Source of the DNA: Micavibrio aeruginosavorus | GTDB lineage: Bacteria; Pseudomonadota; Alphaproteobacteria; Micavibrionales; Micavibrionaceae | Assembly (NCBI GenBank): GCA_003241285.1 | Contig: QFOT01000057.1 | Coordinates: 1 to 12,577, forward strand | Length of the DNA stretch: 12,577 nt | Direction: 5' to 3' | Shown here: piece by piece, positions 6,482 through 12,577 of the stretch | Numbering within the stretch: the first letter of the stretch is position 1 | Layout of the letters: each line of letters begins with the position of its first letter | Translations under genes and position numbers: made by a program | Notes under the pieces: generated by a model | Databases searched by the model: none | Told to the model about the DNA's origin: nothing | What the model saw: only the letters and a program-made list of their open reading frames with translations

Positions 6482-7726
6482 ATCAAAAGGCAATAGATCT
6501 TTAGCCGCGTCCGGTTCATAGCGGCTTAAGCCCTCTTTCGCAATGCTCAACGCCTTCGCCGCCATATCATATAAGCGCATCTCCGCTTTTACAGGTGTAT
6601 TCAATCCCAGACGAGGCACGTCATTACGGATTCGCACATGGTCTTCAGGGAGAAGTCCCTCAATCAAAGTGCAAGCCCCGCTCAACGCATCTTCATCATA
6701 TAGAATTCCCGCCCAAAAGGCCGCCATTGCATAAACTATTTCAGCCTCCGCACTATCAGGACCCCGAAACTCCAGATACGTCTTTAAACGCACCTCAGGG
6801 AACAACGTGGTCAAATGATCATGCCAGTCACTGATATCAGGAAAATCACCCTCATGTCCTTTTAGCTGTCCCTCCATAAAATTACGAAAAGATTGCCCGG
6901 CGACATTTACATGATGGCCCGCGCGCATAATAAAATACATCGGCACATCAAGCGCGTAATCGACATAGCGGGAGAAACTCATTTCGTCCTTAAAGATAAA
7001 TTCAGGTACGCCGCAGCGGTCAGGATCGGTTTCGGTCCATATAAAGGAACGATAGGTTTTATACCCGCTGTCTTTTCCTTCAACTTGTGAGGAATTCGCC
7101 ATAAGGGCGGTGACGATCGGCTGCAAGGCAAGGCCCACACGATATTTTTTTATCATGTCAGCTTCTCTGTCAAAGTCCATATTGATTTGGGCGCCGCATG
7201 TGCGGATCATCATATCTACCCCATGCCGGCTTTTAGACGACATATAGGGACCCATGATTTTATAGCGCTCTTTGGGCATCCAGTGAATCTGGTTGGGCGA
7301 CCATTGCGGATGAAAACCTTTCGCCATGATTCCAAGACCAAGTTTTTCAGCGATTAATTTAAGTTCAGCATAATATCTATCCGCTTCATCCTTTACGCCC
7401 TGCAAATTTTTATACGGCGCGCCAGACAGTTCGATTTGTCCGCCCGGCTCCAAAGTTATAGACGCACCATCGCGGCGCAGTTCAATCAAATTTCCATTTT
7501 TCTTAATTCCTTGCCATCCATAATCATCTGCAAAATTCTCCAAAACCTGCCTGATGCCCGGGCTTCCCTCATAAGGGAGCGGCTCTTCGTTATCTTGCCT
7601 GAATAAAAACTGTTCATGTTCGATGCCGACCTTCCATTGGCTTCGCGGTTTGCAGCCACTTGCCATGTCATTGACAAGATCATCATATGTCAGCATTCTT
7701 TGTGAATTATTTGGAGAGCCCTGCAT
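6458..7726 (-). CDS. gshA: Glutamate-cysteine ligase, alphaproteobacterial/plant type
   Basis: The enzyme makes gamma-glutamylcysteine from Glu, Cys and ATP, the first step of glutathione synthesis in the cytoplasm. Motifs of the GCS2-type enzyme are VGIEHEQF (residues 33-40), ITLEPGGQIELSGAP (90-104), FHPQWSPNQIHWMPKERY, MMIRTCGAQINMDF (172-185) and TYLEFRGPDSAE. With 422 residues it is slightly shorter than typical alphaproteobacterial members (about 457). The frame stays open to 7819, but that would run into gshB. The ATG at 7724-7726 has AGGTG four bases upstream, which fits the 3' part of the Shine-Dalgarno consensus. An ATG at 7696 is a weaker alternative. The promoter must therefore lie inside the gshB coding region. 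The 3' end overlaps actP by 24 bases. Confidence 0.93.
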   Translation of the reverse strand: MQGSPNNSQRMLTYDDLVNDMASGCKPRSQWKVGIEHEQFLFRQDNEEPLPYEGSPGIRQVLENFADDYGWQGIKKNGNLIELRRDGASITLEPGGQIELSGAPYKNLQGVKDEADRYYAELKLIAEKLGLGIMAKGFHPQWSPNQIHWMPKERYKIMGPYMSSKSRHGVDMMIRTCGAQINMDFDREADMIKKYRVGLALQPIVTALMANSSQVEGKDSGYKTYRSFIWTETDPDRCGVPEFIFKDEMSFSRYVDYALDVPMYFIMRAGHHVNVAGQSFRNFMEGQLKGHEGDFPDISDWHDHLTTLFPEVRLKTYLEFRGPDSAEAEIVYAMAAFWAGILYDEDALSGACTLIEGLLPEDHVRIRNDVPRLGLNTPVKAEMRLYDMAAKALSIAKEGLSRYEPDAAKDLLPFDLMLRNFA

Positions 7727-7729
7727 ATG
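7724..7729. other. Shared CATATG palindrome holding both divergent start codons
   Basis: The ATG of gshA (minus, 7726-7724) and the ATG of gshB (plus, 7727-7729) are directly back to back, so there is no intergenic base between the divergent genes. The ribosome binding site of each lies in the first codons of the other: GGAGAG at about 7713-7718 for gshB, and minus-strand AGGTG at about 7735-7731 for gshA. Confidence 0.7.
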
Positions 7730-8677
7730 CCACCTGTTTCCATCGCTTTTGTGATCGACAAAATAGAGTCTATCAAACCCTATAAAGACAGTACAGTCGC
7801 AATGATGAAGGCTGCGCAAAATCGCGGCATTGGTTTATTCTACCTTACCATTGACGATTTATTCATAGAAGAAAATTCAGCCAAGGCGGCTTGTCAAAAA
7901 CTTACCCTGACCGATGACAAAATAGACTGGTACTGGCTTGAAGAAAAAAGAGACTTTGAGCTGAAGGATTTTACAGTAATCCTTATGCGCAAGGACCCTC
8001 CTGTCGATAAAAGATTCATTCATGCCTGTTATATGCTCGAACATGCCGTGCGCAGTGGCGCAAAGGTTTTAAATAACCCAACAGCGCTCATCGCTTTAAA
8101 CGAGAAACTCTATGCAGGCTTTTTTCCGGATTTATGCCCTGCGACAACAATATCAAGCGATCTGAGTGTTCTTAAAAAATTCCTCGATACGCATGGTAAA
8201 ATTATTATCAAACCTCTGGATGCCATGGGCGGCCATGGCGTTTTTATGGTCGATAAAAATGATGTCAATTTTGAAGTTATCTGGGAATTGCATACACAGC
8301 GCGGCAGTTATCCGGTCATTGCCCAAGAATTTATTCCCGCAATTACCGACGGCGACAAACGCGTCATCGTCATTAATGGCAAAGCCTTTGGTCATGTACT
8401 GGTTAGAAATCCCAAGGCCGGAAGCATCCGCGGGAATATCGCCGCCGGCGGCACGACCTTTGTGCGTCCTATCAATGAGACTGAACAGAAAATATGCGAT
8501 ATCGTCGGGCCGAGCCTTATCAAGAACGGTATTTTATTTGCAGGGCTTGACATTATCGGCGACAGATTGATCGAGATTAATATTACCAGTCCGACAGGTT
8601 TGAAGGAAATATCCGCAGCTTGCGGCACTGATCTGGGCGATTTGATCATTGGAGAAATTTTAGATCAGGTTAAATGA
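7727..8677 (+). CDS. gshB: Glutathione synthetase
   Basis: This ATP-grasp enzyme joins gamma-glutamylcysteine and glycine to give glutathione in the cytoplasm. The 316 residues carry the bacterial GshB signatures. RKDPP is at 88-92 and NPTALIALNEKLYA at about 117-130. The ATP-binding KPLDAMGGHGVF is at 162-173 and DGDKRVIVI at 208-216. The loop RGNIAAGG is at 235-242, and the metal- and substrate-binding GLDIIGDRLIEINITSPTG starts at 273. Length is normal. The start has GGAGAG about 8 bases upstream, inside gshA on the other strand. Divergent placement beside gshA puts both glutathione steps together but under separate promoters. Its last 13 bases overlap the 3' end of ung. Confidence 0.96.
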   Translation: MPPVSIAFVIDKIESIKPYKDSTVAMMKAAQNRGIGLFYLTIDDLFIEENSAKAACQKLTLTDDKIDWYWLEEKRDFELKDFTVILMRKDPPVDKRFIHACYMLEHAVRSGAKVLNNPTALIALNEKLYAGFFPDLCPATTISSDLSVLKKFLDTHGKIIIKPLDAMGGHGVFMVDKNDVNFEVIWELHTQRGSYPVIAQEFIPAITDGDKRVIVINGKAFGHVLVRNPKAGSIRGNIAAGGTTFVRPINETEQKICDIVGPSLIKNGILFAGLDIIGDRLIEINITSPTGLKEISAACGTDLGDLIIGEILDQVK

Positions 8678-9354
8678 GTCCAATCGACGCCGGCTTTCCC
8701 GTTTTTCTTTAAATAATCATTGGCTTTTTTGAAATGCCCGCAGCCTAGAAATCCGCGATGAGCTGAAAGCGGAGACGGGTGCGGCCCCTCAAGGACCATA
8801 TGTTTTGTGCGATCTATGATCGCCCCTTTTTTTTGGGCGTAAGCCCCCCATAGAATAAACACGACATGCTCTAACTCGTCATTTATGGCTCTGATAACAG
8901 CATCCGTAAATTGTTCCCAGCCCTTTTTCTGGTGTGAGCCTGCCTTTGCCATCTCAACTGTCAATGTTGCGTTTAAAAGAAGAACGCCCTGCTCTGCCCA
9001 CCCTGTCAGATCGCCATGTTTGGGCATTTTGATGGCATACTCGCGTTCGATTTCCTTATAGATATTCTTCAGACTTGGCGGGATAGCCACGCCTTTGCGG
9101 ACAGAGAAGGAAAGTCCGTGCGCCTGATTCTCGCCGTGATATGGATCCTGCCCGATAATAACCACGCGAATGTCCTCGAATCTCGTTGTATTCAGGGCAT
9201 TGAAAATTTCCTCATCTTTGGGAAAAATAATCTTTCCCTGCTCTTTTTCTTTTTGAAGAAAAGCCCTTAAATCAACCATATAAGGCTTACGGAACTCTCC
9301 CTCCAGCTTCGATAACCATGTTTTTTCAACCTTAAATGTATCTGATGGCTTCAT
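8665..9354 (-). CDS. ung: Uracil-DNA glycosylase, family 1
   Basis: This base-excision repair enzyme removes uracil from DNA. The 229 residues match the usual length. GQDPYHG at 68-74 contains the water-activating D70. LLLNATLTVE contains the uracil-binding N128. The leucine-loop motif HPSPLSAHRGF starts at the catalytic H192. PPSLKNIYKE and WAEQGVLLLN are also family hallmarks. The start is the ATG at 9352-9354 with only a weak GAGA-type ribosome binding site. It is transcribed divergently from the small gene at 9404, with 49 bases between them. The C-terminus (GVDWTHLT) ends in a 13-base antisense overlap with gshB. Confidence 0.97.
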   Translation of the reverse strand: MKPSDTFKVEKTWLSKLEGEFRKPYMVDLRAFLQKEKEQGKIIFPKDEEIFNALNTTRFEDIRVVIIGQDPYHGENQAHGLSFSVRKGVAIPPSLKNIYKEIEREYAIKMPKHGDLTGWAEQGVLLLNATLTVEMAKAGSHQKKGWEQFTDAVIRAINDELEHVVFILWGAYAQKKGAIIDRTKHMVLEGPHPSPLSAHRGFLGCGHFKKANDYLKKNGKAGVDWTHLT

Positions 9355-9403
9355 ATTCTCGTTTTAATTTGCTATATGGCTATTGAATTGAAAAGGATTT
9401 CGG

Positions 9404-9634
9404 ATGAGCGTATTAACTGTAGAACAAGCTTTGGAAAATATCTATGCCTCCCTCCATAACAACAATGAAGGGTTAGACCAGCACATAGATCAATTAAAAT
9501 CCAGTCTGGCTCCGGCAAAAGAAGTGACTATAGACGCTTCAAAAATTCCGGTGCCAAACCGCGAAGGCCGCAAGACCATGCAGGCTTATTTTAAAAAGCG
9601 CGGCCTTGTGATCGACTTCCAAAAGCCCGCCTGA
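9404..9634 (+). CDS. Small protein of unknown function (76 residues)
   Basis: I do not recognise this protein. It has a strong ribosome binding site (AAAGGA, 7 bases before the ATG) and a frame that fits exactly between divergent ung and the convergent efflux gene, so it is likely real. Residues 5-35 are predicted to be helical with a possible short coiled coil (VEQALENIYASLHNNNEGLD then QHIDQLKSSL). The rest is basic (VPNREGRKTMQAYFKKRGL). There is no signal peptide, membrane segment or Cys. A small cytoplasmic protein with a possible nucleic-acid or protein-binding tail is conceivable but unproven. The stop (TGA, 9632-9634) is directly followed by the stop of the opposite gene. Confidence 0.7.
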   Translation: MSVLTVEQALENIYASLHNNNEGLDQHIDQLKSSLAPAKEVTIDASKIPVPNREGRKTMQAYFKKRGLVIDFQKPA

Positions 9635-11062
9635 TTATTTCTTTGCTTGCTGGTCCAGACCACCGCCGAGCACTTTATATAAAGTCACAAGATTGGACAG
9701 GCGCTGCTGCGAAACCGTGATTTCGGTCTGCTGAGCCGCATACAATGAACGCTGTGCATCCAGAACATTCAGATAATTTTCAATACCCTGATCATATCTG
9801 GCTTGTGAAAGCCTGTAAGCATCCTGCGCTGCTTGCGCCAATGCTTGCTGAGCCTTTAGCTGATTTGTATAGGTGCCGCGAGCAGCCAATTCATCGGATA
9901 TTTCACGGAACGCGACTTGGATAGCTTTCTCATATTCGGCCACACGGATATCGCGCGTCGCTTGAGATACGCCTAGATTAGCGATGTTACGCCCTCCTGT
10001 GAAAATCGGGAGCGAAACCGATGGCGAGAAATTCCAGGCAAGTCCCGAACCGGATTTAAAGAGATCGGATAAGCTCTGGCTGGCAAGCCCCGCAGATCCA
10101 GTCAGACTGATAGTTGGAAAGAAGTTAGCCCTTGCTGCGCCGATATTCGCATTAGCAGCCAGCAGGCCATGCTCCGCCTGGCGGATGTCAGGACGCTCCA
10201 AAAGTACATCCGAAGGCAAACCTACAGGCAGGTTTTCAGCGAATTGGATTTGATCCAGCGTTTCGCCCTGCAATAAATCGCCCTCGGTAGAGATACCCAT
10301 TAAAAGAAGCAAAGCGTTTTTATCTTGAGCCACCAAGCGAAGATACACGGCATGGTTGGCGCGGGCCGTTTCAACAGACTGCGCAGCCTGCGAAACATCG
10401 AGCTTGTTACCTACACCAAGCTCGAAGCTTTTATTAATCACATCAAAGGATTTCTGCTGGGCAGTTAATGTATCCTCGGTTAGCGCCAGAAGTTTTTGAT
10501 CGGCGAGATAAACGAGATATGCATTGGCAACTTCAGCAATCAAAGAAATTTTAACAGATTTTTGTGCCTCTTCGGTTGCCAGATATTCTTCCAAAGCTTG
10601 CGCATTCAAGCTGCGAATGCGCCCGAATATATCAATCTCATAATTCGTAGTGCCTATATTCGCGCTGTATTGTGACTGTATGCCCTCCCCTTGCAGAGCC
10701 GCCGCGTTCTCAGGAATATTCTGGCGCGTACCGGAGCCCAGAGCGTCGATTGTCGGCAAGAGATCGGCTCTTTGTACGCGGTAGAGCTGACGCGCCTGCT
10801 CTACATTCAAGGCTGCGATGCGTAAATCCCGGTTATTATCCAGTGATGTCTGAATAATTTTTTGGAGATTTGGAGAGCGGAAAAATTCCTGCCACGTGAC
10901 ATTGCGAATACTGCCACGCTCTGCAGAACCCAAATCAAGATAGGCCTGGCCTTGCGGCCATTCGGATTCAACAGGCGATTTTGGCGTATCAAAATCCGGA
11001 ATCATCGTGCAACCACTTAAAAAAGTAGTCGATATCAGTACCGTCAAGATCATTTTATTCAT
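9635..11062 (-). CDS. Outer-membrane factor lipoprotein of an RND efflux pump (OprM/NodT family)
   Basis: This is the trimeric outer-membrane channel of a tripartite drug efflux system. From the chosen ATG it has 475 residues. A lipoprotein signal (MNKMILTVLISTTFLSGC) places the lipidated Cys at 18. The paired OEP domains follow, with LNVEQARQLYRVQRADLLP, YEIDIFGRIRS (141-151), and in the second half LLERPDIRQAEHGLLAANAN, RANFFPTISLTGSAG and NYLNVLDAQRSLY. The frame is open to an ATG at 11083, but the ATG at 11062 is preferred because AGAGG lies 6 bases upstream and it gives a proper signal peptide. It overlaps the pump gene by 8 bases (ATGAATAA), so the two are translationally coupled. The substrate of the pump cannot be told. 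Confidence 0.93.
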   Translation of the reverse strand: MNKMILTVLISTTFLSGCTMIPDFDTPKSPVESEWPQGQAYLDLGSAERGSIRNVTWQEFFRSPNLQKIIQTSLDNNRDLRIAALNVEQARQLYRVQRADLLPTIDALGSGTRQNIPENAAALQGEGIQSQYSANIGTTNYEIDIFGRIRSLNAQALEEYLATEEAQKSVKISLIAEVANAYLVYLADQKLLALTEDTLTAQQKSFDVINKSFELGVGNKLDVSQAAQSVETARANHAVYLRLVAQDKNALLLLMGISTEGDLLQGETLDQIQFAENLPVGLPSDVLLERPDIRQAEHGLLAANANIGAARANFFPTISLTGSAGLASQSLSDLFKSGSGLAWNFSPSVSLPIFTGGRNIANLGVSQATRDIRVAEYEKAIQVAFREISDELAARGTYTNQLKAQQALAQAAQDAYRLSQARYDQGIENYLNVLDAQRSLYAAQQTEITVSQQRLSNLVTLYKVLGGGLDQQAKK

Positions 11063-12577
11063 GAGTAGCCTCTTGGAAATCATGTTCCAGTTTCGTGGCA
11101 GATGGTTTCGTTTTCCCGAAGCGCTTAAGAATTAAAACAAAAAACAATGGGACGAAGAAAATAGCAAGGAAAGTCGCAGAGAACATTCCGCCAAGAACGC
11201 CAATACCGATAGCGTTCTGGCTTCCTGAGCCAGCACCGCTGGCAATAGCCAAGGGCGTGACGCCTAGGATAAAAGCAAGAGACGTCATCAGAATAGGACG
11301 AAGACGCTGTTCAGCCGCATGCAATGCCGCTTCATACAAATCCATCCCCTTGTCATGCATCTCTTTGGCAAATTCAACGATCAAAATCGCGTTCTTCGCG
11401 GCAAGGCCGACCGTTGTCAAAAGACCGACCTGGAAGTAAACGTCATTTGAGAGTCCCTTAAGCAAGGTAGCCGCCACAGCCCCGATAATACCGAGAGGCA
11501 CGACCATCATAACAGCTGCCGGAATAGACCAGCTTTCATAAAGCGCGGCAAGACAAAGGAACACAACCAGAAGCGACAAGGAATAAAGCAGCGTTGTCTG
11601 ATCGCCCGCCGATCTTTCCTCATAGGAAAGCCCCGTCCATTCAAGCCCGATACCTTTTGGCAGCTTCTTTGATATCTCTTCAATGGCCTGCATAGCCACA
11701 CCCGAACTCACGCCCGGCGCAGGGCCGCCCTGAATATTCTGGGATGACGTTCCGTTATAGCGCTCCAGTTTTGGTGAGCCGTAGGTCCAATGTGCCGAGG
11801 AAAAGGCCGAGAACGGCACCATAAGTCCGGCGTTATTGCGCACGAACCAGTCGTTGATATCCTGCGGCTCCATGCGGAACTGCGCATCACCCTGCATGAA
11901 TACACGCTTGATACGTCCAGCATCAAGGAAGTCGTTCACATAGGCCGAGCCCCAGCCAGTCTGCAGCGTTGAATTTATCTCGGCGATAGAAACACCCAGC
12001 GCACTCGCTTTTTCATGATCGACGTCGATTTTATATTGAGGCACATCCGAAAGACCGTTTGGCCGTACACCCGCAAGCTGTTTGTTTTGAGCTGCCATGC
12101 CGAGCATCTGGTTACGCGCACTGACTAATGCGTCATGCCCAAGACCTGCCTGATCAAGAAGCTGGAAATCGAAACCGGACGCATTGCCCAGTTCAATAAC
12201 CGCTGGCGGGAAGAACGCAAAAACCATCGCATCTTTGATCTGGGATAAAGCTCCCATCGAACGTCCGGCAATAGAAGAAACATCTTGCCCCTCACCACCG
12301 CGGACATCCCAGTCCTTCAAATCGGCAAAGCCGATAGCCGAATTCTGGCCGCGCCCCGCAAAGCTAAAACCTGTTACGGTAAAAATATGTTCAACATTAT
12401 CTTTTTCGTCGTTCAGGAAATAATTTTCGACTTTTTTGACGGTTTCCAAAGTTCTCTGTGTCGTTGCGCCCGGCGGGGTTGAAATCTGGACAAACATGAT
12501 ACCCTGATCTTCATCTGGCAAAAACGCCGTCGGGATCTGCTTGAACATGAATACAAGACCGCCAAGGACAACCAGAT
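11055..12577 (-). CDS. AcrB-type RND efflux pump, inner-membrane subunit (partial, C-terminal half)
   Basis: This is the proton-driven transporter of the tripartite pump, HAE1 family. The frame is open to the right edge, so the start is outside the window. About 507 of an expected 1,040 or so residues are present. The segment begins with the transmembrane run LVVLGGLVFMF followed by PTAFLPDEDQG, the usual start of the second half. It continues through the porter and docking domains (QYKIDVDHEKASALGVSIAE, VPFSAF) to the last six membrane segments. Residues matching the AcrB proton-relay are present: the Lys in GLAAKNAILIVEFA (codon 11394-11396), and the Arg and Thr in QRLRPILMTSLAF. The C-terminal GAGSGSQNAIGIGVLGGM is typical. 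The gene is upstream of and overlaps the outer-membrane factor. A periplasmic adaptor gene is expected further upstream, beyond the edge. Confidence 0.95.
   Translation of the reverse strand, partial: LVVLGGLVFMFKQIPTAFLPDEDQGIMFVQISTPPGATTQRTLETVKKVENYFLNDEKDNVEHIFTVTGFSFAGRGQNSAIGFADLKDWDVRGGEGQDVSSIAGRSMGALSQIKDAMVFAFFPPAVIELGNASGFDFQLLDQAGLGHDALVSARNQMLGMAAQNKQLAGVRPNGLSDVPQYKIDVDHEKASALGVSIAEINSTLQTGWGSAYVNDFLDAGRIKRVFMQGDAQFRMEPQDINDWFVRNNAGLMVPFSAFSSAHWTYGSPKLERYNGTSSQNIQGGPAPGVSSGVAMQAIEEISKKLPKGIGLEWTGLSYEERSAGDQTTLLYSLSLLVVFLCLAALYESWSIPAAVMMVVPLGIIGAVAATLLKGLSNDVYFQVGLLTTVGLAAKNAILIVEFAKEMHDKGMDLYEAALHAAEQRLRPILMTSLAFILGVTPLAIASGAGSGSQNAIGIGVLGGMFSATFLAIFFVPLFFVLILKRFGKTKPSATKLEHDFQEATHE

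Noticed and set aside
7727..7819. Longer gshA frame starting inside gshB
   Set aside because: The added residues (HHCDCTVFIGFDRLYFVDHK) are the antisense of gshB codons and do not resemble a GshA N-terminus.

Overview
The window (12,577 bases, moderate GC) looks like chromosome from an alphaproteobacterium. The support is a plant/alphaproteobacterial-type glutamate-cysteine ligase, an EcfG-like general-stress promoter, and very tight gene packing. A Micavibrio-like relative is possible, but that is only an impression from the protein sequences.

Left edge (1-1377, minus strand). This is an accessory-looking block. A membrane-anchored protein of unknown function (634-1317) is followed after 6 bases by the N-terminal piece of a lipase-like alpha/beta hydrolase (289-627). 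A second, partial copy of the membrane-anchored gene (1-232) then runs off the window. A 251-base direct repeat (42-292 and 1127-1377, about 96% identical) carries the 5' end and upstream region of both copies. The hydrolase frame is cut exactly where the repeat begins, so this is a rearranged tandem array.

Middle. A stand-alone CheY-like receiver (1458-1847) is followed by dTDP-glucose 4,6-dehydratase (1854-2861). A convergent two-gene stress operon on the minus strand encodes a DJ-1/PfpI protein and a YghA-like short-chain dehydrogenase (4417 down to 2862), headed by a good match to the EcfG promoter. Pointing right is the DUF485 and ActP pair for acetate uptake (4569-6481).

Right half. 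Glutathione synthesis is encoded by gshA (minus) and gshB (plus), whose start codons are back to back in one CATATG palindrome. Uracil-DNA glycosylase (minus) and a small unknown protein (plus) follow. Last is the end of a multidrug efflux operon: the C-terminal half of an AcrB-type RND pump, then its outer-membrane factor lipoprotein, both on the minus strand.

All four convergent gene pairs after 1377 abut exactly or overlap (2861/2862, 6458-6481, 8665-8677, 9634/9635), leaving no room for ordinary terminators between them. No rRNA, tRNA, CRISPR array or insertion sequence was seen, and no gap exceeds 150 bases.
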